Source: Achromobacter sp. B7
GTDB taxonomy: Bacteria > Pseudomonadota > Gammaproteobacteria > Burkholderiales > Burkholderiaceae_B
Assembly (NCBI RefSeq): GCF_003600685.1
Contig: NZ_CP032084.1
Span: forward strand, 3,906,001 to 3,970,000
Direction: 5' to 3'
DNA: 64,000 nucleotides
Shown: positions 43,710 to 52,199 of the stretch, piece after piece
How positions within the stretch are numbered: the first letter of the stretch is position 1
Layout of the letters: the number at the start of each line of letters is the position of its first letter
Notes under the pieces: model-generated
What the model saw: the letters and a program-made list of their open reading frames with translations, nothing else
Databases searched by the model: none
What the model was told of the DNA's origin: nothing
Program-made: the position numbers and the translations under genes

Positions 43710-44693
43710 TTACTCCAATCGGATATTCGAATCGCGCGCGACCTTGGCCCAGGTCGACACGTCTTGCCGGATGAACGCCGCGAAAGCTTTGGGGTCGCTG
43801 CCGATGATGTCCAGCCCCAACCCCACGAATTGCGCTTTCACGTCGGGCTGTTGCAGGATCTGCGCCAGATTCGTATAGAGCTTGTCGACGATCGGAGCCG
43901 GCGTGTTCGCCGGCGCCACCAGTCCCAGCCACGGCATGGCCGAATAGCCCGGCAGGCCGGAAGCCGCCACTGTCGGCAGGTCGGGCACCGAGGCCGAGGG
44001 CTTCGTGGTCGTCACCGCCAGCGCGCGCAGCTTGCCGTCCTTGACGAACGGGCCGGACGAGGCCCAGGCGTCGAACATCACCTGGATACGCCCGGCCACC
44101 AGATCGTTCAGCGCCGGCGCGCTGCCCTTGTACGGAATATGCGCCATCTGCACGCCCGCCATGCTGTTGAACAGTTCGGCTTCCAGGTGCGTGGAACTGC
44201 CAGCGCCCACCGAGCCGTAGCTGACCTTGCCGGGGTTGGCCTTCAGATACGCAATCAGTTCGCCCACGTTCTTGGCCGGAATCGACGGGTGCACTTCAAG
44301 CACATGCACCACCGAGGCCACCTGGCTGACGGGCGTGAAGTCCTTGATGGGGTCGTAGTTGACCTTGGCGTACGTGCTGGGCGCGATGCCCAGCGATGAC
44401 GCGGCCATCAGCAGCGTGTAGCCGTCGGGCGCCGCGCGCGCCACGTAGTCGGACGCAATCATCGTGCCGCCGCCCGGCTTGTTCTCTACGATCACGGTCT
44501 GGCCCAGCTTGGCGGTCAGCCGTTCGGCCAGCAAGCGGCTCATGATGTCGGCCGCGCCACCCGGCGAGAACGGCACCACGATGCGCACGGGCCGGCTGGG
44601 ATACGCGTCCTGCGCCAGCGCGGGGGTGGCCGCGCCGGCCACGGCGAAGGCCATGCCGGCCAACAGCCCTTTGATTGCCTGTCTCTTCTTCAT
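43710..44693 (-). CDS. Bug-family (TctC) substrate-binding protein
   Basis: A 327-aa periplasmic receptor. The signal peptide ends AGAATPALAQ, then DAYPSRPVRIVVPFSPGGAADIMSR. The ligand loop VSYGSVGAGSSTHLEAELFN is near 150-170. It lies between the acyl-CoA synthetase gene (46 bp upstream) and the dehydrogenase pair (5 bp downstream). It probably delivers the carboxylate that the set activates and oxidises. No TctA/TctB genes are adjacent. Confidence 0.88.
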   Translation of the reverse strand: MKKRQAIKGLLAGMAFAVAGAATPALAQDAYPSRPVRIVVPFSPGGAADIMSRLLAERLTAKLGQTVIVENKPGGGTMIASDYVARAAPDGYTLLMAASSLGIAPSTYAKVNYDPIKDFTPVSQVASVVHVLEVHPSIPAKNVGELIAYLKANPGKVSYGSVGAGSSTHLEAELFNSMAGVQMAHIPYKGSAPALNDLVAGRIQVMFDAWASSGPFVKDGKLRALAVTTTKPSASVPDLPTVAASGLPGYSAMPWLGLVAPANTPAPIVDKLYTNLAQILQQPDVKAQFVGLGLDIIGSDPKAFAAFIRQDVSTWAKVARDSNIRLE

Positions 44694-44739
44694 GCCTGTC
44701 TCCTCCTGGGGAATGCGTTGCGCGCATGGCGCGGTGGCA

Positions 44740-46845
44740 CTACGGGGTTGCGGGCAGGATCAACGCGTCCAGTACGGCAACGCCTTGTCCCGCCTCTTTG
44801 ATCAGCAAGGGATTGACTTCGATTTCGGCCACCTGCGCGGGCGCGGCCAACAGCGCGTTGCCCACGGCGACAATCGCCCGGCAGGCCGCCGCCACGTCCG
44901 CGCGCGGCTTGCCCCGGTAGCCGTCCAGCAAGGGGTACGCCTTCAGTTCTTGCAGCATCCGCATGGCGATGGCCTCGTCCACGGGCAGCAGACGGTGGCT
45001 GGTGTCTTGATAGATCTCGGTCAGCACGCCGCCCAGGCCCACCGTCAGCACGGGGCCAAAGACGGGGTCGCGCGTGGCGCCCACGATCAGCTCCGCCACC
45101 CCGCGTTCCATCTTCTGCACCATCACGCCATCGACGCGCGCGTCGGGTTGCGCGGCCGACGCTGCGTGCAGCACGCGGTCGAACGCAGCGCGGACGGCGG
45201 CGTCGTCGGCCAGCCCCAGCGCTACGCCGCCGGCCTCGGTCTTGTGCGCGATGTCGGCGCTAAGTATTTTCAGCGCCACGGGATAGCCTGCCTGGCGCGC
45301 GTGGGCCACCGCGTCATCCGCCGTGCGCGCCACGCCGGCAAGCGCTTGCGGCAGCCCGAAGGCGGCGACGTAGGCGCGCGCGTCCACTTCGTTGCAGGGC
45401 AGCGCCGGCACGGGCGGGGCGTTGACGTTGATGGGTTGGTCGGTGGGGTTGTCGATCGCCGCCATCCGCCGCGTGCCGCGTGCCTCGCACCACAACAGAT
45501 ACGGCGCCAGCGCGGACACGGCTAGTCCCAGGTCTTCAAACACCGCGACCTCGGCCTCGCGCAAGGCAGCACGGCTTTGCGCCAGGCCGGTGTCGATGGC
45601 GACGAACAAGCGCTGATGCTGGCGCGATGCCTCGGCCAGCGCGTCGGCCATGCGATCCAGCATGTAGCCGGGCGCGTAGACCACCACGGCGTCGATGGCG
45701 TCGGTGGTGGCCAGGGCTTGCAACACCGTGCGCACAAACGCCGGATCGTTGACCACGTTGCCGGTCACGTCCACCGGATTGCCAACCATGCCGTAGTCCG
45801 GAATGCCGCCGCGCAGCACGGTTTGCAGGTCGTCGGGCAGATCCGGCAGTTCCAGCCCCGCGCCGATGAACTTGTCGGCCAGGATGGCGCCCAGCGCCCC
45901 CGACATCGTCAGCACCGCCACGCGCTTGCCGGCGCTGCGATGGCGCAGCGTGGCCAAGCTGGCCAGGTGCGCCATCTGTGCAAAGTCGGTGGCTTCGATC
46001 ACGTTCAATTGGCGAAACGCCGCCGCGTAAACGCGCTTGTCGCCCGCCAGCGCCGACGTGTGCGAACGCACCGCCGCCGCGCCTTTATCGGTGTTGCCGG
46101 CCTTCAACGCAATCAACAACTTGCCCTGGCGTTCCAGCGCCTGGCAGGCCCGCACGAAGCGTTCGCCATCGCGCAGTTGTTCGATGTAGCCCAGCACAAT
46201 CTCGGTGTGGGCGTCTGCCGCCAGATATTCCAGGTATTGCGAGAAATCCAGGCAGGCCTCGTTGCCGGTATTGATGAAGTGCGAAAACGGCAGGTCAAGC
46301 CGACGCGCGATGGCGTACACCGCCGCGCACACATTGCCGCTTTGCGTCAGCAGGCTGACCACGCCCGGCTGCGTTTGCGCGGGCGCCGTCTTGAATACCG
46401 AGGCAAAGGCGGTGTGCGCCTGCGTGTTCAAGTTGGCAAACCCCATGCAGTTCGGGCCCGCCACGGCCATGCCGCTTTGCGCCACGAACGCTTCCAGCTC
46501 GTCTTGCAGGCGCGCGCCCTCGCCGCCCGCCTCCGCAAAACCCGCCGCATACACGATGGCCGCGCGCACGCCCCGGGCGTGGCAACGGCGCAGCATGGGC
46601 GTGACCTCGGCGGCGGCAATCGCCAGCACGGCCAGGTCCACGGGTTCGGGCACGGCTTCAATGTCGGGCCAGCAACGTAAGCCGAACACTTCCTGGTACT
46701 TCGGGTTGACGGGGTAGATGCCGCCCGCGTAGCCAAAGCGCGTCAGCAGTTCCAGCGGCATGCCGCCGATGCGGCCGGCGTTGGCGCTGGCGCCGATCAT
46801 GGCAATCGAGCGCGGGTCCAGCAGGCAGTCCAGCGCGGGCCTCAT
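44740..46845 (-). CDS. Acyl-CoA synthetase (ADP/AMP-forming, CoA-binding plus ATP-grasp)
   Basis: A 701-aa protein fusing the alpha and beta parts of NDP-forming acyl-CoA synthetase. It has an N-terminal CoA-binding Rossmann domain (LDPRSIAMIGASANAGRIGG, about 8-27), a succinyl-CoA ligase-like flavodoxin domain with GPNCMGFANLNTQ (about 133-145), and a C-terminal ATP-grasp (YPVALKILSADIAHKTEAGG). It activates a carboxylic acid to its CoA ester. It overlaps the hydratase gene upstream by 4 nt and precedes a Bug receptor and two dehydrogenases, which gives a complete uptake-activation-oxidation set. Confidence 0.9.
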   Translation of the reverse strand: MRPALDCLLDPRSIAMIGASANAGRIGGMPLELLTRFGYAGGIYPVNPKYQEVFGLRCWPDIEAVPEPVDLAVLAIAAAEVTPMLRRCHARGVRAAIVYAAGFAEAGGEGARLQDELEAFVAQSGMAVAGPNCMGFANLNTQAHTAFASVFKTAPAQTQPGVVSLLTQSGNVCAAVYAIARRLDLPFSHFINTGNEACLDFSQYLEYLAADAHTEIVLGYIEQLRDGERFVRACQALERQGKLLIALKAGNTDKGAAAVRSHTSALAGDKRVYAAAFRQLNVIEATDFAQMAHLASLATLRHRSAGKRVAVLTMSGALGAILADKFIGAGLELPDLPDDLQTVLRGGIPDYGMVGNPVDVTGNVVNDPAFVRTVLQALATTDAIDAVVVYAPGYMLDRMADALAEASRQHQRLFVAIDTGLAQSRAALREAEVAVFEDLGLAVSALAPYLLWCEARGTRRMAAIDNPTDQPINVNAPPVPALPCNEVDARAYVAAFGLPQALAGVARTADDAVAHARQAGYPVALKILSADIAHKTEAGGVALGLADDAAVRAAFDRVLHAASAAQPDARVDGVMVQKMERGVAELIVGATRDPVFGPVLTVGLGGVLTEIYQDTSHRLLPVDEAIAMRMLQELKAYPLLDGYRGKPRADVAAACRAIVAVGNALLAAPAQVAEIEVNPLLIKEAGQGVAVLDALILPATP

Positions 46846-47645
46846 GCCGTTTCGCCCTTCTTGTTGCGCTGGATGGCCTGGGCCAGGCCGCGTTCGCGAA
46901 CGGCCTGGAATTCTTCACTAAGGTGCGACAGCTGGTGCGTGTCGAAATGCGCCGACAAGGCCGTGCGAAAGCCCTGCGCATCGGCCGTGCGGTTCAACGA
47001 GCGCTTGATCAGGCGCAGCCCGAACGGCGGCGCCTGGGCAATGCGCCGGGCCAGCGTCAGCGTGGCCTCGTCCAGCTCGGACTCGGGCACCACGCGGTTC
47101 ACCATGCCGATACGCAGCGCCTCGGCCGCGTCGACTTTTTCGCCGGTGTAGAGCATTTCCTTGGCTTTGCGCAGGCCCATCACCCAGGGGTGGATCAGCA
47201 CTTCGGTGGCGGCGGCGGCCAGCGTGTGGCCGACGGGGTCCGAAAAGTACGCGGTGTCGGCGCACACGACCAGGTCGCACATGTTGGCGATCATGAAGCC
47301 GCCCGCCACGCACGCGCCCTGCACCTGCGCGATGGTGGGTTTCGGGAAATCCCAAATGCGCAGGCAATAGCCGTAGTAGCGGCGCGACTCGTATTCCCAG
47401 CGTTCTTCCACGGTGAAGTCGGCGCGCTTGGCTTGCGCTTCTTTCAGGTCGTGCCCCGCCGAAAAATGCGCGCCGCGTCCGGCCAGCACCACGACGCGCA
47501 CGGCGTCGTCTTGTTCGGCCCGGGTCAGGGCGTCGTCCAGTTCATCCAGCATTTGCTGGCTTTGGGCATTGCGCGCCGATTCGCGCGCCAGGCTGATGCG
47601 GCAGATCGAGTCGTGGTGCTCGACGGCCAGGGTGGCGTATTCCAT
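46842..47645 (-). CDS. Enoyl-CoA hydratase
   Basis: A 267-aa crotonase-family protein. Oxyanion-hole segments are GRGAHFSAGHDLKEAQ (about 57-72) and GACVAGGFMIANMCDLVVCAD (read in parts, about 108-127). The family's Glu positions are not both clear, so hydratase versus another crotonase reaction is open. The ATG of MEYATLAVEH follows AGGAGACT. It is the first gene of the leftward CoA operon and is divergent from an IclR regulator. Confidence 0.88.
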   Translation of the reverse strand: MEYATLAVEHHDSICRISLARESARNAQSQQMLDELDDALTRAEQDDAVRVVVLAGRGAHFSAGHDLKEAQAKRADFTVEERWEYESRRYYGYCLRIWDFPKPTIAQVQGACVAGGFMIANMCDLVVCADTAYFSDPVGHTLAAAATEVLIHPWVMGLRKAKEMLYTGEKVDAAEALRIGMVNRVVPESELDEATLTLARRIAQAPPFGLRLIKRSLNRTADAQGFRTALSAHFDTHQLSHLSEEFQAVRERGLAQAIQRNKKGETA

Positions 47646-47732
47646 AGTCTCCTCGTCTTTTGCAACGCCCGCGCTTGTGGATGGCACGGGTCGATGGGTC
47701 GATTCGATTGAATTAACGCACCTGGAATCCTA

Positions 47733-47747
47733 GAATACAAAATATTC
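47733..47747. promoter_or_regulatory. Short palindrome in the IclR / CoA-operon promoter
   Basis: GAATA, 5 nt, TATTC lies 20 bp before the IclR start, in the 121-bp divergent gap. IclR regulators often bind such dyads between themselves and their target. Confidence 0.4.
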
Positions 47748-47766
47748 GACCACTTTTTCCCACAAT

Positions 47767-48540
47767 ATGAACAAGACGATGGCTACCGGCGGCACCCAAA
47801 GCATGCGGCGCGCGCTGGGCCTGCTACGCGTGCTGGCGCAGCATCAGGAAGACGGCATCGACCTGCAAGGCGTGATGAGCGCGACGGGGCTGGAACGGTC
47901 CACCGCCCACCGCCTGTTGAGCTGCCTGCTGGAAGAGCAATTCGCCGAACGCGACGCACGCACGCGGCGTTATCGCCTGGGCGTGGACTCGATGCAGCTG
48001 GGGTTCGCGGCGTTGCGACGCACGCCCTTGCTGGATGCGCTGCGCCCTTTCGCGCAGAAGCTGGCCCGATTGTCGGGCGACACCGTGTTCCTGGTGATCC
48101 GCCAGGGGGATTACGCCTTGTGCCTGCTGCGTGAGGCGGGCTCGTTTCCGGTCAAGGTGTTCACCATCGACCAAGGCGAACGGCGGCTGCTGGGCGTGGG
48201 CGCGGGCGGGCTGGCGTTGATGGCGAGTTTGCCGGACGAAGAAATCGCGGCGCTGTATGCGCGGCACGCGGCCAGCTACGCGCAGATTGGCGTCTCAAGC
48301 GCGGCGTTGATGAAGGCCGTCAAGCAGACGCGCGCCACGGGGCATTCTGAAATCGTGGATACGATCACGCCGGGCGTCTCGGGCGTGGGCGTCGCGTTTC
48401 CGGTATCGGAGTTGACGTGGGTGGCGTTCAGCTTCGGCGCCATCAGCAGCCGGCTGGATGCGCCGCGCCGCGCCGAGATGGGCGAGCTGCTGCGGGCCGA
48501 GTGCCAGGCCTGGGCGGCGGGCTATCTGGGCCAGGCATGA
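47767..48540 (+). CDS. IclR-family transcriptional regulator
   Basis: A 257-aa regulator. The N-terminal winged helix includes SMRRALGLLRVLAQHQ and GLERSTAHRLLSCLLEEQFA (about 42-61). The effector domain has the IclR features RYRLGVDSMQLG and SVGV-type VSGVGVAFPVSELTW. It is divergent from the hydratase-synthetase-Bug-dehydrogenase operon and most likely controls it in response to the carboxylate or its CoA ester. Confidence 0.9.
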   Translation: MNKTMATGGTQSMRRALGLLRVLAQHQEDGIDLQGVMSATGLERSTAHRLLSCLLEEQFAERDARTRRYRLGVDSMQLGFAALRRTPLLDALRPFAQKLARLSGDTVFLVIRQGDYALCLLREAGSFPVKVFTIDQGERRLLGVGAGGLALMASLPDEEIAALYARHAASYAQIGVSSAALMKAVKQTRATGHSEIVDTITPGVSGVGVAFPVSELTWVAFSFGAISSRLDAPRRAEMGELLRAECQAWAAGYLGQA

Positions 48541-48547
48541 AGGAAAA

Positions 48548-48571
48548 GCGCCCCGCGGGGAGGCGGGGCGC
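48548..48571 (-). terminator. Terminator for the thiolase operon
   Basis: GCGCCCCGC and GCGGGGCGC form a perfect 9-bp stem with a 6-nt loop, and on the minus strand TTTTCC follows. It also sits just after the iclR stop. Confidence 0.65.
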
Positions 48572-48651
48572 TGGGCGGCGTCATTCAGCTGCGTCATTCG
48601 GCTGCGTCGCTCGGCTGCATCCGAAGCCGCAGCCAAACCGGCATCAAACCC

Positions 48652-49833
48652 TTAAATGCGTTCGAAGATCGCGGCAATGCCTTGGCCGCCACCGATGCAC
48701 ATCGTCACCAGCGCATAGCGGCCGCCCACGCGTTGCAGTTCGTGCAGGGCCTTGACGGTGATGATCGCGCCCGTCGCCCCGATAGGGTGGCCCAGCCCGA
48801 TGCCGCTGCCGTTGGGGTTGACCTTGGCGGGGTCCAGCTTCAATTCACGCGCCACGGCGCACGCCTGGGCAGCAAACGCTTCGTTGGCTTCGATGACGTC
48901 CAACTGGTCCACCGTCAGACCCGCGCGCTTCAAGGCGGCCTGCGTGGCGGGCACCGGGCCGATGCCCATGATGTTGGGGTCGACGCCCGCGTGCGCGTAG
49001 GCGACCAGGCGCGCAAGCGGCTTGATGCCGCGCTTGGCGGCTACCGAGGCGTTCATCAGCACCACGGCGCCCGCGCCGTCATTCAGGCCCGACGCATTGC
49101 CCGCCGTGACCGTGCCGTTCTCTTTCTGAAACACCGGCTTGAGCCCCGCCATGGTGTCGGCGGTGACGTCGCGGCGCACGTGTTCGTCGGTGTCGAACAC
49201 GACTTCGCCCTTGCGGGTCTTTTGCACCACCGGCACGATCTGGTCGCGGAAGTAGCCAGCGTCAATGGCGGCGGCGGCGCGGCGATGCGATTCGGCCGCC
49301 AGCGCGTCCTGGTCCTGGCGGCTGATGTTGAATTTGGCCGCCACGTTTTCGGCCGTGACGCCCATGTGCATGCGGCCAAAGGGGTCGGACAAGGCGCCGG
49401 TCATCATGTCCAGCATGACGCTGTCGCCCATGCGCGCGCCCCAGCGTTGCGAGGGCACGATGTATGGGGCGCGGCTCATGCTTTCGGCGCCCGCGCCGAT
49501 GGCGATATCGGCATCGCCCAGCATGATGGTCTGCGCGGCCGACACGATGGCCTGCAAGCCCGAACCGCACAGGCGGTTGACGTTGAAGGCAGGGGTTTCC
49601 TTGGCGATGCCGGCGTTCATGGCCGCCACGCGCGACAGGTACATGTCGCGGGGTTCGGTGTTGATGACGTGGCCCACCGCAACGTGGCCGACTTCTTCGC
49701 CCTTGACGGCGGCGCGTTCCAGCGCGGCCCGGATAACCGTGGCGCCCAGGTCGCAGGGCGGCACGTCTTTCAGCGCGCCGCCAAAATCGCCGATGGCGGT
49801 GCGCACGGCGGATGCGACGATAACTTCATTCAT
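48652..49833 (-). CDS. Acetyl-CoA acetyltransferase (thiolase)
   Basis: A 393-aa thiolase II-type enzyme. The acyl-Cys is in NRLCGSGLQ (Cys89), the His in GHPIGATGA and the second Cys in MCIGGGQGIA near the C-terminus. It either cleaves a 3-ketoacyl-CoA to acetyl-CoA or condenses two acetyl-CoA. In an operon with enoyl-CoA hydratase and divergent dehydrogenases, a degradative cleavage role is more likely than PHB synthesis. Confidence 0.93.
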   Translation of the reverse strand: MNEVIVASAVRTAIGDFGGALKDVPPCDLGATVIRAALERAAVKGEEVGHVAVGHVINTEPRDMYLSRVAAMNAGIAKETPAFNVNRLCGSGLQAIVSAAQTIMLGDADIAIGAGAESMSRAPYIVPSQRWGARMGDSVMLDMMTGALSDPFGRMHMGVTAENVAAKFNISRQDQDALAAESHRRAAAAIDAGYFRDQIVPVVQKTRKGEVVFDTDEHVRRDVTADTMAGLKPVFQKENGTVTAGNASGLNDGAGAVVLMNASVAAKRGIKPLARLVAYAHAGVDPNIMGIGPVPATQAALKRAGLTVDQLDVIEANEAFAAQACAVARELKLDPAKVNPNGSGIGLGHPIGATGAIITVKALHELQRVGGRYALVTMCIGGGQGIAAIFERI

Positions 49834-49873
49834 GGTGTTTCCTCCTTGTGATGTTTTCCATCATAACGCCGGC

Positions 49874-50659
49874 CTAGCGCCGCCGCGCCGCAAGGAATTG
49901 GGCGACGGCGTCCGCGTGCGCGTCGGTCTTGTGGGCCAGCGCCTGGTACGCCGCCGACAGTTCCAGCAAGGCGTCCAGGCGCGCATGCTGGCTTTCGCGC
50001 AAGAGGCGCTTGGTCAGCCGCACGGCCTGCGGGGAATTGGCCGCCATGCGTCCGGCCAGCGCGCGCGCTGCCGGCAGCAGTTCCTGGCCCGGCACCACGC
50101 GCGACACCAGGCCCCATTCCAGCGCCGTGGCCGCGCCGATGGCGTCGCCGGTAAACGACATTTCGGCGGCACGCGCCATGCCGATCAAGCGCGGCAAAAA
50201 CCACGCGCCACCGTCGCCGGGAATGATGCCCAGCTTGACGAAGCTCTCGGCAAAAGTGGCCGACTCCGCCGCGATGCGCACGTCGCACATGCAGGCCAGG
50301 TCGCAACCCGCGCCAATGGCCGGGCCGTTGACGGCGGCAATGGTGGGCACTTCAAGCGCGTGCAAGGCCAAGGGCAATCGTTGGATGCCGTGCCGATATT
50401 CCTGGCGCAGCGCGGCCGGGCTCACGTCCGGCCCGATCTGGCGCTGCATTTCGTGAATGTTGCCGCCCGATGAAAACACCTTGCCTGTCGCGGTCAGGAT
50501 CAGCACGCGCACGTCGGGGTCGTGCTCGATACGCGCGAAGATGGCCAGCATCTGGTCCACGATATCGCTGCCGGTCAGCGCGTTACGCGTAGCGGGGTCA
50601 TCCAGCGTCAGCGTCGCCACGCCGTCCGCGTCCAATTCAAAATGCACGAGTTCCGTCAT
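49874..50659 (-). CDS. Enoyl-CoA hydratase
   Basis: A 261-aa crotonase-fold enzyme. The oxyanion-hole segments are ATGKVFSSGGNIHEMQ (about 56-71) and GPAIGAGCDLACMCDVRIAA (about 105-124). The Glu at FAESFVKLGIIPGDGG is in the usual catalytic area. An AAGGGAAAAC site precedes the ATG of MTELVHFEL. It is 40 bp upstream of the thiolase gene and divergent from an acyl-CoA dehydrogenase gene; together they supply successive beta-oxidation steps. Confidence 0.9.
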   Translation of the reverse strand: MTELVHFELDADGVATLTLDDPATRNALTGSDIVDQMLAIFARIEHDPDVRVLILTATGKVFSSGGNIHEMQRQIGPDVSPAALRQEYRHGIQRLPLALHALEVPTIAAVNGPAIGAGCDLACMCDVRIAAESATFAESFVKLGIIPGDGGAWFLPRLIGMARAAEMSFTGDAIGAATALEWGLVSRVVPGQELLPAARALAGRMAANSPQAVRLTKRLLRESQHARLDALLELSAAYQALAHKTDAHADAVAQFLAARRR

Positions 50660-50743
50660 GTTTTCCCTTTCCCGATTACAGGTTTTGGATCGCCGCCGCG
50701 CGCGCCGGCAAGAATGTCCAGCGTAGGCGCGTGGCCGGGCAGC

Positions 50744-50810
50744 GTCCAATATTAGTTTTTGCACCGGCGATACGAATCCGGTATCGAAAAGGCCAAAAAT
50801 AATATTGGAC
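50744..50810. promoter_or_regulatory. Nested inverted repeats in the divergent hydratase / dehydrogenase promoter
   Basis: GTCCAATATT (50744-50753) and AATATTGGAC (50801-50810) are perfect inverted repeats, extended inward imperfectly by a T-run and an A-run. Inside lies CGATAC - 7 nt - GTATCG (50768-50786), which contains T-N11-A, the LysR-box pattern. The LysR gene at 53708 is the obvious candidate regulator. Confidence 0.6.
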
Positions 50811-50882
50811 GGCGGTGGTGGCGCTGCCGGATAGTGCCCTGACGTGCCCGCCATCCAGGCGGCGTCGCAACGGAACCGGACC

Positions 50883-52031
50883 ATGATCGAACCGCTGGAC
50901 CTGACCCCCATCCCCGCCCGCGACGAAGCGCTGCGCGCGGATATCCGCGCCTTTCTGACGGACACGCTGGACGGGTTGGAGCCGGATGAACGCGCGCGGT
51001 CCTGGATGGGGTTTGACGCGGGCTTCAGTCGCCAGCTTGCCGAACGCGGCTGGCTGGGCCTGACGTTGCCGCGCGAATTCGGTGGCGCTGACCGAGGCCA
51101 TTTCGCGCGTTTCGTGCTGTCCGAGGAATTGCTGGGCGCGGGCGCGCCGGTATCGGCGCACTGGATCGCCGACCGCCAAAGCGCCCCCTTGATCCTGAAG
51201 GTCGGTACCCCCGCCCAAAAGGCGTTTTACCTGCCGCGCATCTGCCGCGCCGAGGCGTTCTTTTGCATCGGCATGAGCGAACCGGGATCAGGCTCGGACC
51301 TGGCCAGCATCCGCACGCGGGCAGAGCCGATGCCTGGCGGTTGGCGCTTGAACGGCAGCAAGATCTGGACCACCAACGCGCACCGCTCGCACTACATGAT
51401 TGCGCTGGTGCGCACGTCGGGCTCGGCCCAGGACCGGCACCAGGGTCTGTCGCAGCTGATCGTGGACCTGTCGCTACCCGGCGTGTCGGTGCGGCAGATT
51501 CAAGACTTGACCGGCGATGCGCATTTCTCGGAAGTGTTCTTCGACAACGTGGAATTGCCGGACGATGCGTTGATCGGTGAAGAAGGCGCGGGCTGGGCGC
51601 AGGTCAATGCCGAATTGGCGTTCGAGCGCAGCGGCCCGGAACGGTTGTATTCCAGCGTTGCGCTGCTTGAATGCTGGTTAACGCACTGCCGCGCCTTGTC
51701 GGGCGACGCCGTGGACCGCGCGACCTTGGGCGCCATCTTGTCGCAGATGGCGGTGTTGCGGGCGATGTCGCTGGCGGTGGCGGGCAAATTGGCCGCGGGC
51801 GGCAGCCCGGCCACCGAAGCGGCGCTGGTGAAGGACTTGGGCACGGAACTGGAGCAGCAAATTCCCCGCCTGCTCGGCGACGCGCTGGGCCGTCACCCCA
51901 ACCTGCCGCCCCCATTGCCCCTGCTGCGCACGCTGACGTACCTGGAACAGGTTGCGCCCACGTTCTCGCTGCGCGGCGGCACCCGTGAAATTCTGCGCGG
52001 CATCATCGCGCGCGGGCTGGGGCTGCGGTAA
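50883..52031 (+). CDS. Acyl-CoA dehydrogenase (catalytic-type subunit)
   Basis: A 382-aa ACAD of usual length. It has FCIGMSEPGSGSDLASIRTRAE (read in parts, about 125-145), GWRLNGSKIWTTNAHRS, ITGDAHFSEVFFDNVELP-like DLTGDAHFSEVFFDNVELPD, and ends LRGGTREILRGIIARGLGLR. The ATG of MIEPLDLTPI was chosen. It heads the rightward operon with a second ACAD and the LysR gene. Confidence 0.88.
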   Translation: MIEPLDLTPIPARDEALRADIRAFLTDTLDGLEPDERARSWMGFDAGFSRQLAERGWLGLTLPREFGGADRGHFARFVLSEELLGAGAPVSAHWIADRQSAPLILKVGTPAQKAFYLPRICRAEAFFCIGMSEPGSGSDLASIRTRAEPMPGGWRLNGSKIWTTNAHRSHYMIALVRTSGSAQDRHQGLSQLIVDLSLPGVSVRQIQDLTGDAHFSEVFFDNVELPDDALIGEEGAGWAQVNAELAFERSGPERLYSSVALLECWLTHCRALSGDAVDRATLGAILSQMAVLRAMSLAVAGKLAAGGSPATEAALVKDLGTELEQQIPRLLGDALGRHPNLPPPLPLLRTLTYLEQVAPTFSLRGGTREILRGIIARGLGLR

Positions 52032-52040
52032 GGCGCGGGC

Positions 52041-52147
52041 TGATGTCACGGGGCTGATGTCAGGCCGCTGATGTCAGGCCGATGATGTCAGGCCGGTGAT
52101 GTCACTGGGCTGATGTCACTGGGCTGATATCAGGCCGCTGATGTCAT
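52041..52147. repeat. Intergenic tandem repeat with TGATGTCA core, 8 units
   Basis: Between the two acyl-CoA dehydrogenase genes, units of 14-15 bp such as GCTGATGTCAGGCC recur eight times (one copy has TGATATCA). Each contains TGAnnTCA, a short dyad. The array ends about 50 bp before the next ATG. Confidence 0.85.
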
Positions 52148-52199
52148 ACAGGATGATCTGCGGCGCGTTAACCGAATACGGACGGACAAGGGCTACATC

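Noticed and set aside
52041..52147. TGATGTCA array considered as a CRISPR or integration-site array
   Set aside because: Units are only 14-15 bp with almost no spacer between them and no recombinase gene nearby.
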